Shown: positions 38,001 through 50,618 of the stretch, piece by piece | Layout: each line of letters starts with the position of its first letter | Position numbering within the stretch: the first letter of the stretch is position 1 | Assembly: GCA_904066235.2 (NCBI GenBank) | Contig: CAJFCV020000003.1 | Coordinates: 9,424,001-9,488,000, forward strand | Direction: 5' to 3' | Length of the DNA: 64,000 bases | Origin: Bursaphelenchus xylophilus | Taxonomy: Eukaryota; Nematoda; Chromadorea; Rhabditida; Aphelenchoididae | Position numbers and translations under genes: made by a program | Notes under the pieces: generated by a model | The model's database searches: none | What the model saw: the letters and a program-made list of their open reading frames with translations, nothing else | What the model was told of the DNA's origin: nothing

Positions 38001-40669
38001 GGTTAATCTAAATTTCTGGCTAGTTTCATCAAAATCTTAGCGTCAGATTGGGAGTATACTTCTCTCGTAAAAATTTACAGAACTTGGACACACTGTGGAA
38101 AAGCTGTAAGCATGTATGACTTGTAATAATTAACACTCGGCATTCTTAGAACTTTTGTAATACATATGATCCGACTACGGCACATTAGAGACCACCAACA
38201 TTTCTGTACTTGTTGAAGGCTCTAGAATTTGTAAAAAAGAGGTAAAATTATGTGAAAAGTTATTACAATATTTCTTAAAGCAATCCTTGACACATTTAAC
38301 TGCAAATATTTTTTAAATTTCCTATAATTGTTGTTAATTATGTTTCGAAGTAGTAATGAAGAAAAAAATAAACAATTTTTTAGATCATAAAGATACATAC
38401 TTATTTCATCACCGTGGTATTCAGCTCAAAATCAAAGAACAGCCTCTCCAAAAAAAGAATAAAGCCCCACGTACTAGCAGGACATTCCGTATTACTCCTA
38501 CAATAATTACAAGTTAGCCCAAGCTACAGTACTTCCGGGACCACGGATCCCTTATATTCCTTGTCATCCAACACAAACATTAATTATCTCTCTTCGAATC
38601 ATAAATTCACATCCCATACCATACAATTAGTAGCCTGAATAGCGTCACGCAATGTTCAGCAACCCTTAGTTACATTACGAACCGTAGGAGAAAAACACGC
38701 GTGGAAATGGCGTGACGCATTTCCGAGCTGATACATTACACTATAGGGCGGTAAAAGTGTAAATAAGATTTAAGATGTAGAGAAGGAATAACATACGATA
38801 ATGACTTTAAAAAAATTGGTGGGAAATTGGGGTTACGGTAGGGAAAAACATGAATGACGCGCTTTGGCGACATCCGAGATTTTAAGTAAACAGAGTTTTC
38901 GCCGCTTTGGCCACTACTGTAAACCTTAACAGAAGATCGGTTATTGGTTTGTAGAGTCCGCAAGAATACGACGAAAAAATTTTGTCTATATTTACGCCAC
39001 TTTATTTTGCCTACTTGCCTTTAAAGAATGATTAATAACTCAGAATTTGATTGTCATAACAAGAATCAAAACTTTAGAAATTGCAGCACGACCTATGCAA
39101 ATGACACCTGCTAAATTTGAAGGCAATTTAGAACACCGCTCTTGGGATACTGTCGCTTACTTTTCACTCGAGCTGTATTTTTGATTGGGCCCATTTTCCA
39201 CTCCAATTTTGCCCAGAGAAAAAATCAAGGCAGACCAGACCCACTTCCTTCAGTACTATGCCCTTATAAGCTCGGATGAAGAGAAACTAGGAGAAAATGA
39301 TATAATTGAAGGCGGATTTGGTGGAATATTGTGTCATTTGCATGAAAAGAACGATGTCATTGTTCCGAGAAGACGGGGAAACGGTTTGAGACAAACAAAA
39401 AATGTAAATAAACAGCCCAAGGCTACTGTTCATATATTCCTGGACTGAAGGTCAAAAATTACAGAGCAAAATAGCAGGATTTGATGGATTTTTGAGGCGC
39501 TCTGTAATTTTCTTGATCTAGATTTTATCTGAAGAAGAAATAGATACAACTAACAAGGAAGGTACCCCTATTGTGTCTTTAAATTTTGCTCATACTCCGG
39601 GCATAGACCATATATTAATTCTTGAAAATTTTAGCTCATGCTTTCTAGTGTCAGCTAAAATATTCAACGAACTTTGAGGTTGAGAGAGTACGTGAAAAGA
39701 AGAGAGCGGCCAGAGAAAAAATGTTTGACAAAAAAATTATTTTTTTTTGTAAAAAAACGCCTTTTATTATAGTAGAAATAGGTATGAACGTTTCATAATT
39801 GCGGCGGAGAGAGTACGCGAAAAGAGGAGAGCGGCCAGAGAAAAAACTTTGACAAAAAAGCCTTTTTCTTGTGGAAAAATTACCTTTCATTATAGTAGAA
39901 ACAGGTAAATATAAACGTTTCATGTAAAAATTCACAAAAAAGGTCGTTTCTGCAAAGCGCGAACTTGAAGCCTTAAAAAAATGTTCTAAATTTGTTCCAA
40001 ATTTCATCACAATTGCACCTGGAGGCCTTCCTCTGGAAGTGCAAAACAAACAAACACTGTTTACTACGCATTTCACAATGGTACTGAGTATTTATAAGAA
40101 CACTTTTTTTGCACTTTTTTTTCGAAAAATTTGCGCAGGAATTTGTAATCAACAGCACGCCAAAAAACTACATTCGTCTGGCTGAAAATGCGGATAAAAG
40201 GTTGAATTCATGCCATTCTCTCTATGAAATACGACAATTGAATATATTATCATAGTTAATTTCCCGTAATTACATGTTATTTTAAAGGAAACCGGAATAA
40301 TTTTAAGTTTATTAAGAGTTGCCATTTAAAATTAACATCCTGATGAAGGTAAAAGGTCTAACTGTCCATGGAAACTGTAGTTAATGAAGTTGTACATGTA
40401 CTAAAGAAGTTGTATGTGTCAAAGGAGTTGTACATGTGCTGTGTACATGTACTAAACCAACAAGTACAATGTAAACACCAGTTGAGACAAAGACGTCAAG
40501 AAATGATGGAAAAAGAATCCTTTTAACAAATGTATTGATCTGTTATGACAATTGAGAGCACAGTCTCAAATGGTGATACATGTAATAGACTTTAGTTTTT
40601 GGCCTTCCTTTACACAGCATTGAAAAACAATGGAAGTAAACAAACAAAACGTGTAGTAAAACTGTGATT
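38001..40669. other. Intergenic, repeat remnants, no convincing gene
   Basis: 39550-40045 is a decayed relative of the 37217 element. The 87-codon open frame at 39185-39448 starts with TTG and lacks a splice context. Short repeats of GTTGTACATGT occur around 40390-40450. Nothing else recognised. Confidence 0.35.
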
Positions 40670-40875
40670 TCAGGCTCCGCGGACGTCCTGAGTCCCTTCT
40701 TTTCCTTGTAAGTAATACTTGCAAATGAAAATGATGATGTATTCGTGGCGGGACCTTTTACGGATGACCGTTCGCTCCGGCGGTTTGATGGGCTCCAAAA
40801 TGGTTGAACTGACGACTTTTGGTCGCGCTAGTGGGTTGGGTTCTACTTCAGGGCGCGACGAGCATTTTAAAAGCT
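40670..40875 (-). CDS. Possible terminal coding exon, unknown protein
   Basis: After a TTCTCAG acceptor the minus strand is open for 68 codons to a TGA. It reads RPEVEPNPLARPKVVSSTIL then EPIKPPERTVIRKRS and ends YYLQGKEGTQDVRGA. The composition looks protein-like and the region is less AT-rich than its surroundings. No upstream exon in matching phase was found, so this may be a fragment or a false exon. Confidence 0.3.
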
Positions 40876-41205
40876 CTGAGAAATGATGGAAAATTGGCCG
40901 AAGAACAAGATTTTTTAGCCATGCCTAATACATAACCCGACAATTTATTTTAGAACATTGATGACATCAAAAAATATATAATTTTGTGTCTTATTTCTCA
41001 GAAATCCGAAAAGCTTTCTTTGATTCTTCTTCGAACATTGCAGGGGGTCTAGAGCTTCCAAATTTATAATGTAATCACCATTGCAAGATTAAAGCGAAGG
41101 GGGGACCACTGTACAACAAAGTCTACTTGTTGCCATAACCAACATTTTCAGAGGCCCAAGAGTCAGTCCATTCTTGGATAAAAGGAACCTCCAAATACTG
41201 GTCCG

Positions 41206-41382
41206 TCCGGAAAGTCGCCGGACTGAAAACGGCGACACGCACTGTGAGAAAAAAGTCAGGGTGCGAACGACAGCCGAAAAAAAACCTACATATTGCAAAA
41301 AGGAAGAAATTGCACAGTGCAAAGTGAACTTTCGGTTTCTCACAGTACGTGTAGCCCATTTCAGTCCGGCGACTTTCCGGAA
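41206..41382. mobile_element. MITE with TCCGGAAAGTCGCCGGACTG ends, copy 1
   Basis: TCCGGAAAGTCGCCGGACTG and CAGTCCGGCGACTTTCCGGA bound 177 bases. The interior carries ACACGCACTGTG and TTGCACAGTGCAA. Relatives are at 51346-51817 and, broken, at 54865-55027. Confidence 0.8.
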
Positions 41383-41963
41383 GGACTGGTAACGAAACCA
41401 TCCCGTTACAAATGCTGTTTAGTCCCCTGCAGCTTGTTGCACAGGGGTTTGACTGCAAAGGAATTATGAAGAAAACCGTTTTTTGTCTGGCCCACTCTCT
41501 TTATTCCGCAAGTTTTTTCACAAAGACGATTGTGGAAAATCATGTCTGCACGCCAATTTATTTTCTTCTAAAAAAAATCAAAAAAATAATTCGTGTCAAG
41601 TGTCTCCCTGGCCCGTTTGGTCAAGTCTTTCCCTCCGTAAAACAACTACCGTATCTTGGCAGAAAAAAAATCAATCATCGCAGAAATTGCACAAAGTAAA
41701 GAAGAATAACAGACAAATCGAAAAATGTACACTCAAGACAGAAAAAAAATAAATCTCTGCCATATTTGGCGGCATCTTTAATGTTTACCGCTGGTGTAAG
41801 GTAATTTATTTTGTCCATAACTTTTAATTGAGGTGCCATACCTTAACTTTTGAGTCTATGGAATTGTAGCTTTTTTAATGCTCTATCCAATGGGCATGAT
41901 TTTTCAAAATTTTATAAGAAGCCCCGGGTGTTACAAGTCAAAAATTGTGAAATTTTGAGTTTC

Positions 41964-41969
41964 TTTCAG
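41964..41969 (+). promoter_or_regulatory. Probable spliced-leader acceptor
   Basis: TTTCAG directly abuts the ATG at 41970, an arrangement expected for trans-splicing with almost no leader; it decides the start of the coiled-coil gene. Confidence 0.55.
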
Positions 41970-42830
41970 ATGAGTTTTAACTTATTCTCGCAATCTGAGA
42001 GCGGAATCAACGCCTTAAGGAATGCCAACCTAGACAGGAAGAGACAGCGGGATCTGCAGGCCCAGAAAATGCGTGAATCTAAGCGCTTGAAGCAATTGGC
42101 CGTCGACCAGCCCGATTCTACAGTAACCCAAAATAATGGAAATTCCAGTGTTTCCATCAATGAGGTACGTTTTTTCTTATAGATTGGTTTTGTTTTTAGA
42201 TATTGCATAGAATCGCATCTGGGCTTTGAAATTCCGTTGAAAAATCGAAAATTGGTCGCGTACTTTTTGAGAAAATTGGGTTCAAAGTTAGGGTCCTAAG
42301 GGCAAAAAATTTGAAATTTTGAATTTTCATGGTCTTTGCGCTTTCAGAACGTTCTGGCTGACATCACAAATGCTTCCGTGACTCCAAGAAGGACTCCTAC
42401 GTCTCGATTGAATGGTCAACGTGAACGGGCGGCCGTGGCAACTGCCTCAGGGAAAAAAGTTCGGGAACTCACGGAAGAAGTGGAAAAACTGCAAAAAAAA
42501 GTTCATGATCTGACGGAAACTCACGCTCATGATATGTGGCGAATTAAAGAAATGGCAGAAGAGATAAAAAAGTTAAGAAAAAAATTAGATAGTCGTCCAG
42601 AAGAACAAAAAAATCGTAAAAAAGTTGAGGAGTACCGGTCACCGGGCTACCAAAAAAACATAATAAAAAAATTGGAGACTGAAAAGCTTGGAGAATCATT
42701 TAAAATTGTGCCAAAAGAAAGTGATTTTGAAAAAAAAATATCCGATGATGACGCAATCGCACTGCGAGCAGCCGCCGGTTTAACGGACGACCAGTACCGA
42801 AAATGCCAGATGTTAAAGAATTATCAATAA
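41970..42830 (+). CDS. Coiled-coil protein of unknown function, 225 residues
   Basis: Two exons, 41970-42164 and 42348-42830, in phase. The protein starts MSFNLFSQSESGINALRNAN, has a basic Arg/Lys/Gln stretch, then a short ADITNASVTPRRTP segment with possible proline-directed phosphorylation sites. A heptad-like coiled coil follows (KVRELTEEVEKLQKKVHDL through EMAEEIKKLRKKL, residues about 95-145). The C-terminus is acidic then helical (LRAAAGLTDDQYRKCQ). No signal peptide or membrane segment. The first exon has balanced codons, whereas the second is A-rich. I do not recognise the family; a nuclear or cytoskeletal role would be a guess. Confidence 0.6.
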
Positions 42831-43064
42831 AAATGAAAAAAATCTCAAATTTTACCTTTATTTATTACGCAACAGCTGCCATGATGCGGTGGTACAGTCC
42901 CCTTTTCCGAAAACACATAAAATTCTACACTAACTTCTCTTTTCACCGGTTGTTTTCACCCAAAAAAGATTTTTTGTCGTTTTCGTATAAAATGGCAACC
43001 AACATTTTCACAAAGCTCGGGCGCAGCTCACAAAAATAGTTTTTGAAGAAAATAAATTGGCGTG

Positions 43065-43289
43065 ATGGCTGTAGCTGAACAACGAAAGCTAACAAGGGAA
43101 TGGTCTGAACTTCCCCCAAGCGTTCGGAAAAATGACCATTACAAGTGGATAGAGCAGGTCGACTTCGGTAAAAACAAGCTATTTTTCAACCGCAAGAGAA
43201 AAATCGACCGAAAATTCAATGCATTTCCCTCCAAATTAAAAATAGAATATCCCCAGTCTAACCCGACAGTCATAGGAGCGACACCTTGA
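43065..43289 (+). CDS. Small open frame, 74 codons, function unknown
   Basis: ATG 43065 to a TGA at 43289, basic (KLTREWSELPPSVRKNDHYK, KRKIDRKFNAF). It lies 234 bases after the coiled-coil gene on the same strand, so it could be a second cistron, but there is no clear acceptor before it and no family match. Confidence 0.25.
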   Translation: MAVAEQRKLTREWSELPPSVRKNDHYKWIEQVDFGKNKLFFNRKRKIDRKFNAFPSKLKIEYPQSNPTVIGATP

Positions 43290-43874
43290 TGCAAAATAAG
43301 GAGCAAAGCAGACAAAGTGTTACATCTATACGAACACAAGCCTCTTTTCTTCACAATCCTTGACTCTTCCCTTTATTTGAAAACACAATTTCTATAAACA
43401 ACTTTGAAAGTCTTTGATTTCTTCCCACCTCGTTAACACACTTTAAAGAATTATAAAACGTTCGTCATGGACTTGATGAACAACTTCTGATTACAAGGCT
43501 TTCATAAGAGTTCAACATTCTGCGACATGTCTGTGTTTTTACACTTTTTTTCGTTTTTTTCACTCTGTTTTTTAAACTTTATTTATTTTCATACGGTATA
43601 AAAACGTTAAATGGCCGTGGAATTGGTCCAAATAAAGAGAAAATCAAATTAAAATGAAATGAAAAAGGAGAGTAAGGTCAATTCGACTACAAAGTATTGT
43701 TTAATTAAGCATTTAATTAAGGCGATGGAGATTGCTACAGTAATCCGCAGTCTTTTCGGATGTAATTGAGCGCATTTTGATACTGTCTGATGTGGTTTCG
43801 GATTTGATATAGCCTTCAGAATCAAGTGCTGATATTACACATGGCATGGTTGTATAAGTCATGCTAGACGCACG

Positions 43875-44042
43875 TCAAGCCCTCTCCAAATTAGCCCGCA
43901 CTTCCTTGATGATGTTACAGTAGTCTCCCTGGTGAATTATTCCGTCAAGTGGCTTCTTTTTGGGCTTTGATTGGATTCGAATCCTCGGCCACTTAATTCC
44001 CGTCCCCTCGAGAATTGCGCCCCACAATACGGGGTTTGTCAT
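43875..44042 (-). CDS. Possible small protein or terminal exon, 55 codons
   Basis: On the minus strand an ACCACAG acceptor is followed at once by ATG and an open frame to TGA 43875. It reads NPVLWGAILEGTGIKWPRIR then KKKPLDGIIHQGDYCNIIK and ends EVRANLERA. Composition and codon use are protein-like. It might be the last exon of a gene whose upstream exons I could not find. The surrounding 44-45 kb sequence is GC-rich but not clearly coding. Confidence 0.3.
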   Translation of the reverse strand: MTNPVLWGAILEGTGIKWPRIRIQSKPKKKPLDGIIHQGDYCNIIKEVRANLERA

Positions 44043-46334
44043 CTGTGGTTAGGGCGCCACGGCAAAATGACCGGTTATGAGGGCCAAATTGGCGCCTGTT
44101 CCGCACCGTGAATTGATGTTTTTCCGGCGCCCCTCCTCATACCGTCCAATTTCCCGTCCAAGACAATGTGCCCCGAAGAGTGGAGCCAAAACCAATTACG
44201 GGGCGCGGAAATCGTGCCCCAATTCCTCGCGGTTTGATTGCGGAATCGGGGCCAAATTTATTCCTTGCCGGGTCCTCCGGGGGGAATGGAGGAGGGCGGG
44301 TGCAAATAAAGTCGAGGAACTTGATCGGGGCCTATTATGCAATGAGTGGTTTCGCGGATTTTGGCGCTTTAATAGTCGCAAAATGGGTGCGAGACGATAG
44401 AATATGTCATAGCGGCGGCGCTGCGACCAAATTTTTAAATTAAGGGTGAAAATTTAAAAATTTGAAATTAGTCAGTATAGTAGGTACTGTGGAGAAATTA
44501 GCAGGCTAAATTTAGCTACAGTAATCTCAAAATTTTCGTTACGCAAGATGACAATTAATAGCGTCTTCTGTTGCTAAAGGTTCAATCGTTTTTTCATAAC
44601 ATGTTTATCTTGTCGGCAAAGAGCCTTAGGTCAGAGAGAAAAAAAAACAAAAAAATCGGACTAGTGTCTTATTTTTTCTGCTAGTTTTGAAACCCTATCC
44701 AGAAAGTTTTACCGTCCTTTTATTGTTATAAGAGCAACTGAACAGAATGCCAAAATCAAAAAAAAATGCTCGATTAGGTCGTAAGATGGATAAAAATTAA
44801 AGAAAAAATGTCTCTTAAAACATTTTTTTCTCTACCAAAACTGCCAAATTCACTAATCTTTTACTCTGATCGGTTGCTGGGCTAAGCCGCGGCCCCTCAA
44901 AGCCCCTCGTCACCGGCGATTTCCCTCGCTTACAGTTTAATCGGCCACTTTTTTTGAACCCGCCTCCTAATACCCGTCCAATATCCGGGGCCGAATGCGC
45001 GGATTATGCAACGACACGTGTTATTGTACATAAAAGCGAAATGGGATGGGGGGAGATTGGAGTGCCGAAAGTGATCGAGGCAGCGGGGAGGGCGGCTGTT
45101 CGCAAAAATGGGGCGGAGTCGGGGATCGAAGCTAATTGGCTGTCAATTTCGACGTTCAGGCCCATCTTTTCGTTTTTTCGCCCCAAAAACTCATCATTTG
45201 TCTCCAGTCATCATCGGCCAATCAAACCGTGGGCCCGGCATAACATCACATTCATCAGTGGGGCCGTGTTTTTACATCCGCACGCTGGGATCGGTGGGGT
45301 TTTGGGGGAGTTATGAGTTTTGGATAATAACACGGAGGTTTTCTGATCATACGATTTTTTGTGATTGTTAACAGTGAAATGTTTATTTCTAAAGGCAATT
45401 TTTGCATATATCACTGAATTTTTTGGCCCTTAGATACCTCAAATCATCTACCTTTCTTCTCTAAACTTCCTATCAAACCAACATCAGTGACCACATCCAC
45501 TCTACCATCAGTTCGCATATCTCCCCTTTGCGCGCTTATTAATCGCTCATCATAATCGCCGGCGTTCCTTTTTTCGAATGTGCCACAGTGTGGTGATTAA
45601 TCATAGCAGAGCAAATCGTTTCCACTGATTATCACCTAAACAACACTGCACTTTACTTTTTCTCTCCGGATCCCCCACAAGGGAACTGAACTTTTTTCTT
45701 CGCGCGATTGAAATGTTTTCGGGGCGTGGGGAAAAAGGCTTTGGATCAAGTGTAAGGTGGTGTAGAGGGGGGTTTTCGGGGATTTCAAGCTGCAAAATTA
45801 TGCAATTTTTGGTAAAATTTGGGATTTTGATGATTTTAGTTTTGTAATCAAAGAATATGATGATTTTGCGTACTGTTATGTGCATTTTGGGAAATTTTAA
45901 GCTGTCTTATTATGATTTTGATACACTAAACTACTTCATAGATCATTATCCCCCTTATTCCAGCCTTATCTTCCACTTGCTTCACCTCAAATCTTACCTC
46001 CAGCCCCACCTCTCACCTTCCTCTTGTTCATTGACACCCATGCGTTAAATATAAATTTATATTCTCTCCCTTTTGTGCCATTCTCTCCGCTGGTTGCGCA
46101 ATAAAGGAGTAAATTCTTTGAGAAGTGTGATTTCCGCAGGATATTGGGTGATATAAGAGATCCAGCTCGACGGCATCAGGCCGCAGCGGGAGCTCGAAGA
46201 TTCTTCAAATATTTATTTTTTGATTATCTCCCGCGTGATTTTACGTCGAGACTACGGCGAGGTCGGTGTTTGATTAGTCCGAAACATTTCAATTTTAGTG
46301 TCTGCTGTTTAATAGGTACTGTAATTTCAGCAGA
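44043..46334. promoter_or_regulatory. Upstream regulatory domain of the Msx gene
   Basis: GC-richer blocks (44050-44400, 44870-45330, 45480-45600) alternate with AT-rich DNA. They contain CCAATT/AATTGG, GATTAATC and GCCGGCG words but no spliced coding pattern. The open frames here (up to 120 codons, on both strands) overlap each other and look like composition effects. Inferred to be cis-regulatory from position. Confidence 0.45.
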
Positions 46335-47990
46335 ATGGCGGCGTCTCCATCAAGTTCAGAGGCCAAATCAAAGAGCGCTTTTGCTTTTTCGGTCCAGAGT
46401 CTTTTGTCACCGTCAGCTCCAAAAACAGAGCCTCTGGAATCTCTTCTTCCGACTCCGGATTCAACTCTCCCTTCGCCGTCGGAGGAGCTCTTTAAACCTG
46501 TAGCTTTCCCCAGTGCCCCAATCACCCCAACCACTTCATTACCCAATCCTTTGGCCTTTTCTGGAGTGCCAACCAGTCTTGCGAACCCAATGTTGTTAGC
46601 TGCTATGGCCATGTATGGGAATCACAGTGATCCCGCAGCCATGATGATGCTTCAGAACTTTGCTAGAGGCTCAGCAGCGTCTGCGAGGGAAGGGAGTCCG
46701 CAGGGATCGTCTACATCTTCATCATCTCCGCAATGCGCCAACTCTAGCTTTAATACCTGGCTGACAATCAATGATTCTCCAACTTCTAGTAATTCTGGTA
46801 AGCTTTTGAGGTTTTTGCTCTATTTCTCTACCCTAAAAGTTATTGTAACACCTTATGATGACAAATCATTGATATTTATTTATTTTTTTAGATGAACATC
46901 GCATCTCGCCCACAGCTTTAAGCAAATGTATGTTAAGAAAGCACAAGTCGAATCGCAAGCCCAGGACGCCCTTTTCAACTCAACAGCTAATGGCGTTGGA
47001 GCGCAAATTCCAACACAAACAGTACTTGTCGATAGCGGAAAGAGCTGAATTCTCGAATAGCCTTCAATTGACCGAGACTCAAGTCAAGATTTGGTTTCAG
47101 GTAAGAAATGATTTAAATCAACAAATTTCAAGACAAAATTTACAGTAGATTTTAAAAGCCGATGGGCAAAAATAATAGCGATGCCCTTGGAATTATAAGG
47201 TTCTAACTTTTGCTGATTACTGGCTCGAGATTACTGTACTATTCCCATCCATTCGAGGTCAATTTTCAACCCGTTTTTTTCGCGCGTAATTGCCGCTTGG
47301 TTGACAAAATTCCGAGTACCGTAGAAAGGTCGCGTGGACTTCACGCGGCGCAAAAACTGGCTCGCCATCTGGCTGCTGATTAATCGACCTTATCCACTAT
47401 CAACTCGTCAATTGGGCGCTAAAACAATAAAACCCCGGGCAGATGGCCTTAAGTGGCGAAAGCAGCGAGCGCCGCCGACTCAATACGTACGGTAATGGGG
47501 TCTTTGTTTGCTGTGGTTATCGGGACGGGATCGTGCGCCAATTACCTAATACCCATCACCCCGGTCTTTGTCCTCGGAAACCCGTAGAATCAGATATTTT
47601 GGCGATTAAGGCGCGATTGTTGCGCAAGCGTATGCACAGCTTATAATAATTTAATGACCTCGCTTAATCGGCTTCGTAATCGCTGATACGCAGTGATGGA
47701 TCGTGGGGCTTCCGATGGGAAAGAATGACGGAGGCTAGGTGATGGATAACATGCTAATTAAGCCGGATATTATACATGGTATCAAAAAAAATTCTGCCTC
47801 AAAATAGAGGCCACTAAAAATTTAATAAACAAAGATATTAGGCGCATTAAAATCATGACTTTTTCAGAATCGCCGGGCCAAAAACAAGCGACTCCAAGAA
47901 GCGGCGATCGAACGAACTCAAATGGCGCAGTTGGCGGCCGTCGCGGCCAATTCAAATTTCAATTTTTCGTGTCCTCAGCCTCAATGGTAG
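46335..47990 (+). CDS. vab-15: Msx-class homeobox transcription factor
   Basis: Exons 46335-46797, 46892-47100 and 47868-47990 encode 264 residues. The N-terminal part is Ser/Pro-rich and contains FSVQSLLS, an Eh1-type Groucho-binding motif as in Msx proteins. The homeodomain runs from [20 protein letters not shown] through [20 protein letters not shown] to [16 protein letters not shown]. The NRKPRTPF start and [12 protein letters not shown] are diagnostic of the Msx class; the single C. elegans member is vab-15, needed for touch-neuron and epidermal development. The last intron splits WFQ/NRR, a common homeobox intron site, and is 767 bases with a regulatory-looking block. TTTCAG lies 4 bases before the ATG. 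Non-coding DNA around the gene is unusually long. Confidence 0.95.
47270..47720. promoter_or_regulatory. Candidate intronic enhancer of the Msx gene
   Basis: A GC-richer island inside the last Msx intron with closely spaced homeodomain-type cores (CTGATTAATCGAC, TCAATTGGG, CCAATTACC, GCTTAATCGG). It has no splice signals that would make it an exon. Function inferred from motif density and place. Confidence 0.4.
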
Positions 47991-50618
47991 ATATATTACT
48001 GGATATATTGTTACATACTACTGAAATACTCACTCAGAAATTGTTGTAAATTCAAAGATTTTCTCTAGTCAGATTCTATTTTCATTCTTTTTTGATAGAT
48101 ATACATGATCTTTTATACATATACATACTGTAAGAGGTTTGTTGAAGAAGCTGTAAGGTTTTTGAGCCCAAAAATGATGATATTATTTATGATCTTGCCT
48201 TACAATCTCTTTTACGACCTCTTTCTTGAATCAAAATTGGTTTGTCTTACTGTAAATTGACGCTGATCCACTTGTATTCGCTTTTCACTTTTTTTTATTG
48301 TCGTATTAAGGACTCCATAAAGTTATTGCCATCCACAATAAGTCGGTTTATATCTATTATTTCGGAACCCTCCGATCGCGCGACAATTGGCCGAAGCCTC
48401 CGCTAAGGGAGAGACCGTTGATCGGAGAGAGAGGGCAGAGAAACGAAAAGTTAGAGAGAAACGAAAAGACTGAGGGATCAGCGGAGGGCGGTGGGGGTAA
48501 AAGTCAATGTCCAGAATGATTTTTAATTACTCGAACAATGAAGGATGGGTTTGTGACCTGTCTGTTTATTTAAACTTGACGGATTACAACGAGGTCGCGC
48601 TCTTGATTTGTGGTTGGGAAAAGAGGCGAATTTTTTGGAGGGGTGCCTAAAAAAACACAGCGAATTTAAGTGGATTATCTCTATAATGAGGCTGAGAAAA
48701 GATGGTATAAGAATAATGTCGTATTTCACCTCTTAAGGCCATTATTTTTGAGTATTATTCCAACAAACCAAAAAAAAGTTCAAAGTAATCGTAAAAATCG
48801 TAAATATTTCTTTCTCAATTCAAATTACAGTAATCCCGAAACTTTCAAAATCTCTCAAATTGATCTCTTTTGCTTAAAATATCATTATCTCCTCGGCACG
48901 GCTCGTTTCCCGCTTCCAAAATGCCAGCCAAGCCCACGTCTCCAAAATTAATGTAAAACAAACTTTCGGCGGGGCATTTGTTACCCGTTAATTGTGCCCG
49001 GATCACTTAATTAAAGGAGATTTCGCCGCTCCGAATTAATTGTCCCACTCCATCTTGCCGTGAGTAAATGTTTTCTCAAGCCAATTGCCGCCTCGAGGCA
49101 TTTTGTCGAAACGTTTTGTTTAAGGTTAATTTGCGAGACAGGTGGGCCCGGCCGGCAGGAGGAAGAGAAAAGGGCTCCGGTGAGGTCTATGGGGCCCGCA
49201 GGCAATTAGGAGGCCATTAAAACAACTTTAAATCCCCCCACTCTGCGAATCCATCATTCCGCCAATCGAGATCATTAAAGCGGCACGAAAGTAGCTTTTA
49301 GCGGTTCCTCCGGGGCCCTCGATCCCCTCCAAGCAGGTCCTTTGATTTACTGCGGACGCCCGCTCAAAAGATAACATTTGCTTTTCGTTTTATTAATCGT
49401 GGAATGGGCGATCGTCGAGAGTAAATGGCCGGTAAATTATGTTCGAGGAGAGCTTTGACTTTCGCTGATTTACGATCTCCGGAATGTCGGGCAAAAAGTC
49501 GGGATCATAATTTATGTATTACTGTAATGTTTTGTTGGTGAGATAAGCTGGATGAATCGAAGACATAACAATACAAATTTGCATAGATCATCTTCGAAGA
49601 GGGGTGGTTACGTTTTTTTATTTACAGAATCAAACACAACACCCATGGTTGTAGGTGATCCTGTAAATAGACCTTGTTGGAGCTTGGCCCATTTAGAGAA
49701 GAAAACCTTCTGATTCACATGCCAAATTTCTGGACTGATCTTTACAGAAACCATAGCGAATATAGAGCCGGGATATAGTCAAAGAACAATTTTTCTTGTA
49801 ATACTTTTCATGTGATTTCTAAAGTCTAGGGCTTCCAAAAATTACTGAATATCACAGCTACCTATGAAAAAAAATCAGCTAGAGACTTGTGAGGCTGATT
49901 TCGGAACTGTTCAACCCGTTTTGACAAACGATCAGGTAAACATGATTGCTCTTGTAGATGGATAAAATTGATGTACTGTTTATCAAACTCTATGAAACGA
50001 ATCACAATGAAATACTATTCATAATAAATAGAGTTTAGAAGGTTCATATTGGCCTAAAAATAACCCTTGGGATCTCTAAAAGTGTCCTTAATAGACAGGT
50101 TTTGTTGTGTGGAACTTGGCTGTGCAATGGTTACATTTCTGGTCGCCCTCATAAAGCCTAAGCAGGAAATAAAGAAATATAATAAAACGTTTTGCCACAA
50201 GACTTCTCCCAATTTCTTGTAAGATCAATAAAACCATCGTTGCTTTTAATTATCATCAAATAAACCGATTAAAACTCGGTCCATGCGCCCTCATTATTGC
50301 TCAATAAACAATATGATACCCCTTCAATTGGATCAAATTTGCCCCTCGAATATATTTCCTGCATCTGCGCGGATGCGCGGCGCTGGAATATTGGCCATAA
50401 AATATTTTTAAGTAATTGTTTGAATGCGCTAATTAAAGAGGCCGTTTTATGGCCCGCGACCGGACTCGCAATGGATATGAGCGTGTAATAGGGCGCAGCG
50501 GATTGGTTGTTAATCATAATTAACGGCAAATTGGTCTGATGGTCCGGGAGGGAAAGTTGGAAAATTTCAAAAAACTTGGAAAAATGAGAAAGTTTGATAA
50601 AATTCATTTATTAATTAA
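47991..50618. promoter_or_regulatory. 3' non-coding domain of the Msx gene
   Basis: No exon was found. 48950-49480 is a dense block of TTAATTG, ACTTAATTAAAGG, GAATTAATTG and CATTAAAA sites in GC-richer DNA; 50260-50560 is similar (GCTAATTAAAG, TAATCATAATTAACGG). 49560-50230 is AT-rich and partly repeat (TTAATAGACAGGTTTTGTTG). Confidence 0.4.

Noticed and set aside
44077..45316. Several overlapping plus-strand frames of 87-120 codons
   Set aside because: They overlap one another in different frames in GC-rich non-coding blocks, with no splice sites or recognisable protein.
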